From: Erythroxylum novogranatense
Taxonomy: Eukaryota; Streptophyta; Magnoliopsida; Malpighiales; Erythroxylaceae
Reading direction: 5' to 3'
Length of the DNA stretch: 64,000 bases
Assembly: GCA_029891385.1 (NCBI GenBank)
Contig: CM057230.1
Coordinates: 22,386,847 to 22,450,846 of the forward strand
The notes under the pieces were generated by a model. The model searched no databases. It saw only the letters and a program-made list of their open reading frames with translations, and was not told the DNA's origin. Both the position numbers and the translations under genes were made by a program. Below, in pieces: positions 44,940 through 59,600 of this stretch (position 1 is the first letter of the stretch; every line of letters begins with the position of its first letter).

Positions 44940-44995
44940 TTTCCTATATATATACATAAGTGAGATGATAAGGAAAGGACAATAGGAATCACAAA
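44940..44995. repeat. Fold-back (inverted duplication) at C2 insertion edge
   Basis: CCTTTCC is followed by TATATATATACATAAGTGAG, ATGATAAGGAAAGG and a tail. This is the reverse complement of the segment that the intact 5' LTR has at about 61483-61532. The intact order is lost and the segment is inverted. Confidence 0.75.
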
Positions 44996-45778
44996 TGTAG
45001 CACCCCACTCCCGCGAGACCCGAACCCGACATCGACGGTGATATCCGAGCCCGCGACCCGCGAGGGTGGTATGCTAGAGCAATCAATACAGTTTAAAACT
45101 TGGTAATATATATAGATATTTTTAAAACCCATCGAGTGCGCAAATATCAGTAAATAATTTGGGCCCGTTCTAATATGAAATCAATCAGAACATTATTTCG
45201 GTAATCAAATTACAATACAACATTAATCAATCGGGCACTCAGCAATACCATTACAAATCTTGCATAAATGGTATGACTAAATATGGATGGTATGAAAGGC
45301 GATATGCTTTACATTTGTGTCTTTTGAATTAAATTTAATGTAACACCCCATTCTCGCGTGACCCGAACCCGACATCAATGGTGATATCCGAGTCTGTGCC
45401 CCGCGAGGGTGGCATGTTACATCACTCAGTCGAAACTCAGTATAAAATTTTTTTTTCAAACATTCATTCCATCAGAGTCATTTCCTTTTTCTTTCATTTA
45501 CACTCATGTGCGCGAAACACAATAGACAATTTGCATCAACGTGCATAGATAAACATTTTCAGTTAATACCATCAGTTACAGTTATTACAAATGGTCAACC
45601 ATAAATTACAATAACCATTTTATGTACAAAACAGAACCACATTGACCCATTACACATACAATTAGTCATTTTGGAATACAACTCTATTGGACACTAATGC
45701 GCATTTAAAATTGATCCCGATCTCTTTCTACTTCAATACCCAACAACGTTATACGCCCGTTGCCTAACGGGGTATTCT

Positions 45779-48700
45779 TGTTGGATCTCGTTTCCAAATC
45801 CAACTACTTAAACTTCACACTTTCACTCTATGCTCTGATACCATAAATGTTGGGACCCGATCCGGGAACCGGATCCCAACCAAAAAACGAAGCAGAACGG
45901 AAAACGAAATCGAATGGAAACGATAAATAACAAACAAAAGTGGCAAATAAAAATCGAAGCGTAATCGAATTTCAACATAAGGAAGCAGAATAAAGAAAAC
46001 AAAGCACATCGCAAAATGTAATGGAAAAGCGGAAATGTCGAATCGAAAACAAAATGGCGAACAAACCGAAAAAATAGCGAAGCGGAAGCAAAAGCAAGCG
46101 GAAGCAAATACTAATCGAATCAAACGAGCAGATTGCAAAGTTAAACGAAATCAAAGGCATACATCCGACATCCTAAACAATAATCAAAGAAAACTTATCG
46201 AATGATCATAGTCGCGTTGGGAATCCTAAGACGTTCCAAAACCGTTATGAATTTTTTTCTTTTCTTATTCTCATTTCTTTCTCGTTACTCAATCATATAC
46301 TAATCATCTTAAATCCATACAATGTATATATTCGATATAAATCCATACCAATCTCAAATTTCTCAAACTCTTATATACACTTATACATATCCAAAGTCTC
46401 ACTTTTATCCAAATTTTTACTTAAAATTTGACAAAGATAACGGTGCCTTTATCCTAACCCAAAATTTCGCAAAGGCAAAATACACTTCTATAATCCCTAA
46501 TCGTAATATCGAACCATCGGACTCTCCCGTCCAAGCATCCAAACACCAAAGTAAACACAATCTTAATTCTAAACACTTCATAAATCCAATCCATAACTAT
46601 CTCAACTCGTAAATTTCAATCAATCCCAACCACATTCAAAATCCAATCTCATACATAAAGTATAATCATACTTATAACTCATTCAACATAATACAATCTT
46701 ATACATTTATCGCCACAAGCAAAACCATTCATATACAATCGAACTAAAATACACTTTACTAGCTTTCTAACTATCCATAAAGATCCGATACAAACATTAA
46801 ACTTTAAACATACTACTAACACGCATAAGTCGGACTATGATCATATACGTCTTCCATCCGATCTCCGCTTAAAACCGGAGATTGGGGATGAAAAGGGGTG
46901 AGCTCTAAGCTCGTGGATAATATATTTATAAAGAACAATAAGCGAAAATTATTTTCTTTTAAACTTTTCAAAATTTCCCATTTAAGCATTTATCCAAAAT
47001 CTTATTTTCAAACTTTTCAAAACTTTCATAAACCTTCCAAATTTCATGATTATAAATTTCTTGTCTTATTTCTCAAAATCTCAAATCTTTTTCAAATCAT
47101 GCATGACTTTAAATATGAATGCATCACATTATAAACAAATCAAAACACATAACACATCGAATTGGTTTGGTTCGCCCAAAACAGACGTGATTGCACATTT
47201 TCGCATAAGCGGTTATGTGTGCGGTAGTGAACAGAAGGGAGTCCAAATCGAACTCCTATGCCCCTAATGGCAAAAGGCGAAGGCTTAAACAGTAGAGACA
47301 ATGACTCACAAACGGACTGACCAAACCCACTTAACACATAACTAAAGCAAATTGATTGCAAGGCACTTTTTGAAAATCTTGATTTTCACATTTTCAAATC
47401 TTATCATCATATTGTGTCATAAATGACACAAGCACGTATCCACATGAATTCACATAACAAATCTAATGCAATTCATATCATTACTTAAATCACATACTCA
47501 TCACAATATATGCACCAATTCTTTAAATCATCCAAATCATAAATCACATAATTTGAAAGCCATGAAATTCACAAGTTTTGCATTTTCTAAAACTCATTTT
47601 ACTCCTTTGAAATCATAATTTCAAACATTTACATCCTTTTCAAACATTTTTATCAATAATAATTTATCAAAATCAAATTTTGCTTTCTTTAATTTTCAAA
47701 ATTCACATTTAGCTTATAATTCAATAAATAAATATACTACCCACCTCATATCCATGCTAGCATCTTGTCCAATGCTTCAATTTGACTTTTGCTTCTCTCT
47801 CCAATTTAACAAAACCTAAACCATAATCATCCAAATTCACATCATAAATAACATAATTTTCAAAATTAACTTAGGAATTCACCAATTTACCATAATTCCA
47901 AGCTATTTAACTAACCAATTTACAAAAACCCTAATTCACCAATTTGGCCTAAACCAACTTATCCAAATTCAATACCATAAATCACTTAATTACTCAAATT
48001 AAACTTAGAAAACACCAATTTCATATAAATTCAAGCTATTCCAATCTCCAATTTTGAAAATCCCCAATTTTCAAAATTGGCCTAAACCAATACACTCAAT
48101 TCAATCTCATAAAACATAATTTCTTCAAAATTGATTCCATATTTCATCAATTCCTACTCTTAATTATGTTTCTACACCATTAATTCACAAAAACCCCAAA
48201 TTTCTAATTTGGCCTAAACTCCAAATTTATAATTTTTCAAATTACACTTCACCTAAAGCATAAACATCAAAATTAACTTAGGATATCTCAAATTCATCAC
48301 TAATTCAAGCCATCTAAATCATCAATTTTAAAAACCCCCAACTTTCACTATTCATCATCTTCTTCACTAAGCTTTCTCTCTCTAGAATTTTCCATAACCA
48401 AAATTAAACATAGTCATAGTCTAATCTCTTCAAATAATCAAAAGAAACTTCAATTCATAACCATATGAAGCTAAAACAACCAACAACTCATCAAAATTCA
48501 AACATAAAAATTTTCTCTCTCTTACCTTCTCTCTCTAAGTTTCGGCCATGAGAGCTCCAAGCAAGTTTTCATGTTCTTCTATCTCTTTCCCCTTGCATCT
48601 TCTCCAAACACAAGCTTGAAGCTTTAGAAATTCCAAGATCTCTAAGCTCCCATCGCTTTCTCCATTTTTTCCCATCTGAAACTCTCTTCTCTCCATTCTT

Positions 48701-50550
48701 TTCTTATTTCTCTTCCTTCTTCTTCTGAAATTCCAGACTATTCGTGGCTTTTAATAAGCCAAAACGACACTCATTCTTGTGTCTCATTAAATAATGGTCA
48801 AATGACCATTTTGCAACTCCATTATTACTTTATGTCATGCTCATTTGCGGGTTGATTCGCACTATCAATCTGAAGGAGTTTGTCAAAACTTCCTTCTCGA
48901 GAAATGTTCCTCTCAATCATCTGAATCCAACGCCACCGATCACGCTCAATTCCGAGCACTACATCAAAAGATATATGTAAAATAAAGCGGGAAAATCCAT
49001 ATTCTAACACATTTCTTATGTACGATTATTTCCGTCCAAAATTTCACATTCTTAATCCCAGAATTGAAACTTGCTGTCTTCATAACAATTGTATCCTTAT
49101 GTCTCTAGTTTAATTCAAAATAAGAATCTCCTCATTTCGATTCCCAGATTAAAAGTTATGCTCAAATTACTCACAGGTGTTCCCAATCCAAAAATTAAAC
49201 CCTAATCCGAACTTAAATTCAGAAATTAAAAGTCTTAGGGCACAATTGACATTTCATGTCTTCATATGATTTGTAGCCCTTGACTTATCTTTTATTTCTC
49301 CTCAAGAATCGCCTCAATCAGATCTCTACAGATCCCGAATTTCACAAAACACTGAATCATGCTTGGAAAATTTCCCGACTCACTTTGATTAAATTAATCA
49401 CCATTAATTTAATCTCAAAAGTTCACAAATTTCTTATAAAATGAAATTCATTGTCTTAGGAATCCAACGCAAAAAGAATCAACTCAATCGGATGTCGGAC
49501 GGAAAAGATATAAGCAAAATAGTGAACAAAGGTCGGATTGGAGGAAATAAAGTCAAGAAACCAAAGAATCAAAGCGGCGTCAGACGGCAAGATCGCCTCT
49601 AGCGACGTTGTCAGCCTCGGTGACGCGGGTAAACGCCAGCCGTCGCGAGGCGATCGTCGCCTAGCGATCGAAATAAACGCCACCATCACTAGGCGATCGT
49701 CGCCCTAGCGACGGGGATGAATCAATTTCATTTCTTTTTTTCTTTTTTTTTTTTACATAAAAAATCCAAAACTTCCAAAATTCATAACTCTTACTCCCAA
49801 ACTCTAATTTTGACAAACGTAGTCTCTATAGAAAGCTTGCGGGAAGCTCTAAATCTTTCACGAAGGACATAAACATCAATTCGACTCCTACGGAAGTCCA
49901 TTTTCCGGTCAAAGATACTATCCTCAATATAACCTTGTAAAAATCATACTTAATATTCCGAGATCGAAAATTTTCATACTTTATATCGAAATAAAGATCA
50001 AAACAAATCCTTCAATTCTCATGAAGAACATCAAAGCTCAAATAACCTCTAACTAGGTTAATTTCTCAGTCAAAGTTTTAACCATAATAAAAGTCAAACC
50101 CGATCAAACATAAACTTTGACTGATCATAACTTTCACTCCCGATATCGAAATATTGAAAACTTTATGTCCACAAAAAGCTCTCAACATAATCTACAAGTT
50201 TCACGTTGATCATTTTCTCAGATTTTTCCTCAATTAAAAAGTCAACTTTTTTCTCAAAGTCAAACTTCAAACGAACTTTGACTGATCATAACTCTCACTC
50301 CCGATATCGAAAAATATCAAACTTTATATCTACGAAAAGCTCTTGACATAAACTACAAGTTTCATGTAGATCATTTTATCAAATTTTGCCTCAAACAAAA
50401 GTCAACTTTCAAATGCCAAAAAGGTCAACTATTTCACAATTTTTCATATTTTCATACTTTCTCTCTTTATTTCATGATCTTCAACTTAATTTCAATCAAC
50501 TCATCCACTTGATCATAGTCAAATTGTTACTCAAGGTTCGGGGTCCAACA
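45779..50550 (-). mobile_element. Insertion Y: one 4.7-kb LTR plus primer site and 69 bp
   Basis: Flanked by the target duplication ATTCT (45774-45778 and 50551-50555). On the minus strand a 4703-bp LTR (50550 to 45848, TGTTGGACCCC...GGGTCCCAACA) is followed by TTTA, the primer site (45832-45843, exact) and about 50 bp ending GAGATCCAACA at 45779. There is no interior and no second LTR, yet the outer ends and duplication are intact. A CpG-rich patch is at 49570-49725. The minus-strand stem-loop block is at 46885-46913. Confidence 0.75.
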
Positions 50551-50555
50551 ATTCT

Positions 50556-51760
50556 TCTGAGTCCTGAAAAATAATTGCAAATTTTGGGTGAGTTTTGCAA
50601 ACTCAGTGAGAAACCATCATCGATGGTTCACTCAACTCATGCATAATCAATCAATTTACTAAATAATACATACAATCACATTTCTCAAATGTAAGACGTT
50701 TCGCCTTTAATACAATTTATATTCAATCATTTATAGATGCAATGCACATGTGACACTTTTCATTTTCATTTCATTGTTGTGATGATGCGCTACTAAATCG
50801 ATCCCCAAAGGGGCACATTGCGTTGAGCCAGTGGCTCTGAAAATATTGGGCTTGAAGCCCTGGTACATTGAGCCTGAGGCTCTGAATACGTTGGACCTGA
50901 GGTCCTGTGCGTTGAGCTGAAAGCTCTCATATACGTTGGGCGTGATATGCCCTAATACGGTGGCTGCTCCGGTCACAACTGCCTTTATCTGATCATACTT
51001 TTATTCATGCAATGTACATGTTCCAATTCACATTCACCGACATTTTACATTTCAAAGACCAATTCTCATTCCTTCGGACCTTCGGTCCGGTAATTCAGTC
51101 ACTAATAAATTTCATATTCACAAATTATTCCATTGAAGCACCCATGCATAGTTACACACAAATAGCACTTCGATATCACATTCCACATATTTCAGACACC
51201 TACGGTCCAAAATCAGTCAAAATCAAACACACATAATCCCTCCATTATCTCCACATGGCAAAATTGTAAAATATTAAACACATAAAGGTTGAGGAACCAA
51301 CTAGGTTACTCACCTGTATTTCTGAGCCAAAATTTGGCCGTCTCAGTGACGTCGGTGGACCGACGCTCCAAGTGTGACTCTATAACAATGACAGTATATA
51401 TACATTATCAATTGTTCAATCAGAACTATTTCAGAATGCACATGTAATACTTAGAAGGTGCACAATGCATGATCATGATATTCCCGTCCCTAATCTCATT
51501 TTTTCTATCATAAAAATCCGTCTAAAAATTAGAAACCTATAGATGCTGACGGTGCGCAATTCGGACCTCTATAGGTTCCCAATTAAACAAAACAGTGATT
51601 AAAGGCTCCGCTACCCGGGGCCATGTCAATTTCCAGTCTAAAAATTCCCAATTTCTAACAAAATGAAATTAAATATTCTACGAATCCGATGCCTCAAGAA
51701 TCAGGTCAATCGGACGTCGGACGGAAAAGAAATTGACAAAAGAAACAATTAGGTCACTTA
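50556..51760 (-). repeat. Family C2 LTR, middle part
   Basis: It continues the LTR after Y. It contains the TTTTTCAGGAC acceptor-like site (minus strand, 50564-50571), the GTGAGTTTTGCAAACTC stem-loop, the palindrome (50618-50637), the hairpin train (50825-50960), a CGGACCTTCGGTCCG hairpin (51076-51090) and a donor-like AG/GTGAGTAACC (minus strand, 51313/51314). Small open frames are not genes. Confidence 0.7.
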
Positions 51761-51777
51761 TTGCCAAATAATATATA

Positions 51778-52585
<808 letters not shown>

Positions 52586-55015
52586 TCCTTTCTTTTTTTC
52601 CTATTTCCAATCCGAAGTTCCAACACCCATAACTCTTTGTACACAAAGAAAAAAAATACAAACCAAAGCTTGTTGGAAAGATCATAAAAATTTCTACCAT
52701 TCTCATGAAGACCATAAAAATCAATTTCACCCCTAAGGATGTCAAAAATCCAATCAAACCTACTGCCCACTCAAAACCTATCAAAACAGGGCAGTACATT
52801 GCAAATTCAGTAACTACTCATTTCCTCAGTCAAAAATAACACCATAATTATTCTCAGAAAGTTCACAATGTTATCTACAACTTTCATGAACTACCCAAAA
52901 TCAAATTCACTTACTAACTAGGTCAAACAATTCACCAAAGCATCAGCCCTCTGAAATCAACCAATCTGGACAGTAATTTTCCAAACAGCATATCTCTTAG
53001 CACAAAAGTCACAAAATTCACTATCTTATATCCCTGGAAAGATAAGATCTCAAACTTCAATTTTCATGAAGAACTCAAACTCCAATTCGATTTCTAACAA
53101 TTTCAAAACTGTTATGGAAGCTACTGTCATGATCAGCCATTCACAACCTAGTTTAGGTTCAGGTTTTGCAAAATCGTAACTCCCAACTCTGACCTCTAAA
53201 AATTACACACCATATATCATTTTCAAGATAATTTCTTCCTCTACAACTTTGTAGAAGATCACTCACACCAGTTCAGTCCAAAAAAATTGCTAAAATTGCT
53301 CCCAAGCAGACTGCTCACAAAACCAACACTTTGACTAGGTTTCTCCAAAAAGCATAAAACCAATCAATAGAAATCAGTTCATATCTCCCAATATACAACT
53401 AGAAAATTAGCAAGATCAGTGGCAATGGAAATTTAATAATGTAGGCTTCAACTCTCATGAAGACCATTTTCCCTAATTCCATCTCAATTAATTTAGAAAA
53501 ATCAACAAAGTAATCAAGTCATATATGCGGGTACTGTTCACAGACCCTACAAACAGAAACTTTCCATGCAAAAATTCACCCTTCTAACAATACAATTTAA
53601 CATCACCTATTTCACACAAAGTTGAAGCCAACATCCCACAGTTTCATTGAGCACAAACCTTACCTCATTTGCTCACCTACACAATTAGTTATGCTCAAAA
53701 CAGTACAGTAGGTCAAAATCCATTTTCCAGCCTTCATCTTCAACTTACACTTCCTATCATGCCAATTCAAATTTTACTACCATAAGCATCTCAATTGGAC
53801 ACAAAATCAGCACTTACCTCTTACATTTCATGCAAGAATAAACATCAATATTCAATCCAAAACAAGCTAAAACACATTTCAATCATACTACTTTCAAGTC
53901 ATGCTTCACCATAGTCTTATACTCACCAATTCAAACAACAATTATCATCAAATTAATGCATCTATAAGCATAATAATTACACCAAAATTCCCCTTGAACA
54001 CTTCAAGTTACCATGATTCATGAAATACATAATGAAAGCTTAACATAAACCTTACCTAAATAAGCCTTTCCAACCTCAATCCTAACTTCTCCAATTATTT
54101 TACTTTCTCTCCTTTCTCCTCTTCATATACGGTTATCCCATGGTAAGGAGGGAGAAGGTTTAAGTTTAGAAGTATGCAAGGAAGGACAAAGAAAGTGGCA
54201 ACTAAATGAGGTAAGTGAAGAAAATTCGATGGAAATGAGAAACTAAAAAGAGGTTCTCGGATGATACAAAACATATAAAGCAATAACACAACTTTCACTC
54301 TTCACACATGGAAGAGTCGAGAATGTAGCCACCTAATATAAGCATTAATTGTTTTGACTCTTTGTCACTTAAGAAAAAGACAAAATAATTGAATAATCTT
54401 TGATAAAGTAATCCAAATAAATTAGATCTTCAATCCATTTCCAAGGGTCTCGCCATAATTCCAAAATAATATACCCAATATGACAAGTGCCATTGGGTAG
54501 CAATTTTTGCTACCGAAAATCAACCAGTTCGTCACTTAGCGATTTTTCTCGGTCCGAGAATTTCCAGGAATTTTCCCGAATCATTTTTTTGAAAATTACC
54601 GAAATTGCCCAAAATTGTAAAACATATAACAGTCCACTCCCAATAATTTTTAAACACGAAAATCACATTTTCCACTACAAAAACACATTTAGGCCATTTA
54701 CCGGCGATTTTGCCAGTCCGGAAATTTTCTTCGGAAAATTTCAGAAAAATTCCTATAATTCCAGTAAAATAGAAAACAATTTATGGCGCACTCAGAATAA
54801 TTTTTCAAACCCATTAACCACGTTAATCCCAATAAAATTGTCTTAGGCACGCAATTACCGGGAATTATCATGAATGCATATACAATAATTCCATGTGCAC
54901 AATTGATACTGTGTAGCAATCCTATTATGCATGAACAGTACTAATTATTCCCTATCAATCCCATCCTATGACAAATTTCCTATTTTATCCTTCCAGTAGG
55001 GGGTGGGATGTTACA
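52586..55015 (-). repeat. Family C2 LTR, start part
   Basis: This is AT-rich LTR sequence to the start TGTAACATCCCACCCC (minus strand) at 55015. It contains alternating 'cataact', 'ttggaaagat' and 'ctacaactttcatgaa' phrases, shared with the same region of C1 (about 36880-37400) and of the other LTRs. I see no gene in it. Confidence 0.65.
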
Positions 55016-56696
55016 ATATATATATATCAACAATTCATATTCCAAAATCATCAACTCAAGTTGATAACTTCTTCATGTATATTTAATTCCAACTCACCTC
55101 ATCCATACATTATTCATATTTCATTAACATCAAAAGAATAAAGTTTTACAAATCTTTAATGGCATTCCAAGCCACATTACATCATCGTCTCAAAATCTCA
55201 AATTACAAAAGATTCTTAAACAAACAAACTTGTTGTTTTCCCAAAACTAACTCAAAATACAAAATAAGCAAATTTGGAGAAATTCCATTAGGCTCTTGAT
55301 CACTTGATCTCTTAACTATTACCTGAAGAGGGGATGAAAAAGGAGGTGAGCTTGAAAACTTGTAGGTAATAGTTATAACAAAGAATAAGCAAAATCGTTA
55401 AAATGTTCATTTGTCTTATAAAAGTCATTTTGAATTCATAAAACACTTTGTTCTCAAATTCTCAAGTCTAGCTTAAAAAACTCATAATTACACATCATCA
55501 CATAAACATAGCATGTACATTTCACCATCAAAGTATAACACTCAATTATGCACCATTCTTGACAATTCAAAGATGCAATGCACAAACAAATGGCTCGAGG
55601 GTTCCATGGAAACAAAATGGAGAAACCAAAGTTTACCCCATGAACATAATGAGTCCAATTTTAGAGCTCATATGCCATAAGCGGGTAGCTGGGAGAAGGC
55701 TCTTGTCTACGTGCACGTGACGAACAGAATGGTTTCACTCTCGCCCAAACAAAAGCACATAATTATGCTCAAATCATTTTATCATATGCTTGTACTTTCA
55801 TGCTTTATTTTCATTTATACAAAATGCCATGATATGTTTCAAGGCATAACATAAATATTACAAAACCATTTTCCATTTCATCATCAAAATTCATACACCA
55901 ACATGTAGCAATTTCCCAAATCACTCAAAAATATTTAAAGTAACTCTATTATAAACATGTAACTCACCCTGATTTCCTTGCTTAAAGACCTGCTCAAAAT
56001 GTCTCTTCTCTTGCTCCTCTTGTCTTTCTTTATTTCCTTCTACAATAACAAAATCCCACTTAATAGGGTTTTCAATTGAAAATTTCACAAAGCACAATCA
56101 CTAAAATTGGTACTAGAATACTTAAACCCATGTATTTTCTAAACTCCATGAACCAAAATTCTTCCAAAATCTAAAAGATCCAAAATGATCTTACCTTGAT
56201 TCTTCACCAATTGAAGAGATCTTTAGCTCAAAGGGAAGCTCTTCTCTTCCTCTACCTTTTTCTCTTCTTTAACCACTTCAAAATCTCTCTCAAAAGTTAA
56301 GAAATGAAGAAACCCTAACTCAACTCTCTTCTTTTCTCTCAACCACCGAAATCTCTCTTCTTTCTCTCTTGATTTGTTATTTCTCTTCTTTCTCTCCTAT
56401 TTTTGTTTTTCCCCTTCTTAAAATAGCAAGCCAACCTTTTTTCTTCCATTTCTACCCTCAATGAGTCCAAAAAGTCCGTTTTACCCTTCCTTATATGCTT
56501 AGGTTCTACTAACCTTAACTGTCTTGCCAAAACCACCCTTGAACATTCTTATAACCTTAACACTTTAATTCAATCAACTTATATCATATAATATTTCTAA
56601 CATCAACATAATAATTAACTCCACAAACTTTTATAAAGACCTCATAATTAATGCAAAATATACTTATTCATTAAGAAAAAATTTTGGGGGCCAACA
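55016..56696 (-). repeat. Element W 3' LTR, right part
   Basis: It matches 61535-63273. It includes the stem-loop block (55325-55360) with CAG/GTAATAG on the minus strand, a donor-like CAGGGTGAGTTAC (55962-55970, minus strand), and the LTR start TGTTGGCCCCC at 56696. The polypurine tract AAGAGGGGGAGAAA lies at about 56697-56711. Confidence 0.85.
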
Positions 56697-59600
56697 TTTC
56701 TCCCCCTCTTAAAAGAATTTCGTCCTCAAAAATCTTACCTGACTGATCTAGGGGCAGGGGTATGCTTCCTCTTGTGCTCCTCCATTTTTCATTTAACTCC
56801 TCACTCAAATCATTTCTTTCAAATCACCCTAGTTAACGGATTCAATAAATCCTACCCTGACTTATTTAGATATCACTTTATCTTATATGTTTCCTCAATA
56901 TACTTCAGATTACTCATAATTTTCTACTTCCTATGTCGATAACACCAATATCATATCATATCAATATTCTTAACATACTCACATATATCATATTACGAAT
57001 CTAAGACATCTTTCTTCAGTAGCACTTCTCATAACTATTTCATACAGACCTATTAATTTCGGGCTTAGTAATCCTTTGTCTTAACCCGAGCACACCTTGA
57101 CATGGTGATACTCTCAGAGATAATTTATCTTTCACTTAATAATTCACATCACTATAGTGTCAGTACAACTTAACTCTTATGTCTATTCTTACTGTATTCC
57201 ATGCCTTTGGCGATGATCCACCTAATTCATTCATCTTTCTTGAATCACTTAATTTCTAATATTGATCAATTTCACCTATCAATAACATCTCCAACTCTGG
57301 CCTTCAACCATTTTTAGGCCTTAATAATCACAGTACAAAAATGAACGACTCCCTTTTTATTGTTATATAACTCCTTATATAGTATTTTAATGAAATCACT
57401 ATGACAATGATTGCGATGCTTAAAGTCAATTAGAACTATACTTTGATCTCATGTTCCTATGAACTTCAAAATATAGGCTTTAAGCTTATCTCCAACAATT
57501 AAGATCGTCGGCAAAATCAAACATCCAGTTACTTTATTCTACATTTTTAGCCACTAAATGATGTCCCGACGTATTTCTACTAGGATATATAACTTACGTT
57601 ATCATTTGTACTTTTCTAACAATCTCTTTGCTCAATCATCTTTATCGATATATATACTTCTTATTTCAATCACAACGCATCATTCTTTCTATTCGAACCC
57701 AAAATTTAAATCTATTTTCAATCTCAATCATATTCACAATTTTTGAATCCTCAATTTGGTCTTGGTTAATCCTTCCATATGATGTTGATATTCAATTCCA
57801 TAGCAATTAGTACTTTGATTTACCCAAAATTCATCTCCACATTCTATGCTCCCTTTTTGCACTAGATCTGATAACCTCAAAATTTGAATTTGTGCTGCAC
57901 CACTATTGGGATTTCTGCTTACTATATCAGATGTAGCACTAACTTTACAGGAAAATACTCATTTTTATCATCATAGTCTTTCAGTATTTATATCCATTGT
58001 CTCAATCTCGTATTCAATTTTTTCTCAACTCAATAATTTCCTCAAACTTTTATGATCTGTACAAGTATATATATATATATATATAGTTGCTATACATGTA
58101 CTGTCTCGAAACTTTCAAAACAATCACTACTATAGTAGCTCTAAATCATGTATCGAAAAATCAACTCATAGAGTTTTAGTTGTCTCCATACATATGAAAT
58201 CACTTTATCCTGCTACATAGGATTTTATCCAAATCTCTTATATAACATCATTGCATACTATAGAATCTCCAAATCCATACGATGTAATTAATATCAATAT
58301 AATTTCTCAAAATTCTCTTTACTTTTATTAACCCATCCGATTTAAACTTTTTTCTTCAAGTATTCTACTATTCTTCTCAACTTTTTGAAGACATTTAATA
58401 TATCATCAAATCTTGCTTGGATTGCTTAAATCTTCAATACTATAGTACTGTCAACGATCATTATCAAACTCCATGTGCCCCTTGATTAGTCCTTGTAATT
58501 CCTTAGATAATTAATTTCCTCAACGAGGTAACAATGTCTCATGATATTTTCAATTTCCTAATTGACTTCCTTTCGTGAGTGATTTTCTCAATTCATTTAA
58601 TTTCCTCTAATTTCACATTGAATTTTCTAATGTTTGCTTATTCATACTAGTTTCTCCACACATTTCAATTTATTTGCAAACTTAACTTCCTGTGTGGGTA
58701 ACACATTCATCAAAACCTAATGTATATCTCCTGTGCATACTCATATAGCATATAACGTGGATCTAGATTCTCCTCATATTAGCAATAGTGTTAACAAAAT
58801 CCACTCATGTAGTTGGATGCTTTACATCAAACAAAATAGATACATTCTCAGTAGCATACTCTACCTCCTATGCTTGAGTTTCCACTAGGGATATGTCTCC
58901 AATACTTATTTTTGATTCATTATAGATTCATTTCTGTTTTGTTTTCTCATTGATCATCCTTAATATAAACTATCTAATCTGCTTAATCTAACTCAGTGAA
59001 ATTCTTCTTCAAAAAAGGGTTTCTTGCCACTATCATCTATACCGTTCATGCAAATCTTTATTAATCATCTGTTATCATCATCACATTATCAGCTATCCTT
59101 AATACCTTAAGAGGATCGATTTCTATCATTCTTACAAGGTCATAATGTTCTAATTACCAAAACTCAATGGAGTAATGAACATAATTACTGCCGCATAATT
59201 CATCCCATTTTGTCCACATATTTATCTCCAACAATTCACCAATTTATATCTTACACAATTGATGCTTTGATCTCCATTAATCTGAGACAATTTTTTTCTC
59301 TTTATCTTTGAATTCATTACTCATTGTAACATCATCAAAAATCTCAATTCCACTAACATCTTCTTATACCGGATCTTAACTCTTATCACATCAATTAAAC
59401 AATCATTCTAACTTCCAAGTTCAACCTTTCAATTCCACTTTGCTTATACACCTTAAATCTTGTCATTTCCACTTATGTCTCTATTTCTTCGCAGTTGATT
59501 CATGTAAATATTTTCACATCCATATCAACCCAAGTATGCATTTACAACAAAATTTCATTACCGTATTCACTAATATAATCACAAGTACTGCATCTATGTT

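Larger units (their letters stand above)
43213..44995 (-). repeat. Element W 3' LTR, left part
   Basis: It matches 59775-61530 of the 5' LTR: GGATCTCGCTTC end block, tandem repeats (43640-44530), the GAAGCAG patch (44540-44610), and the 'cataactttcgattccgatg' block. A fold-back at 44940-44995 precedes the C2 insertion. Confidence 0.85.
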
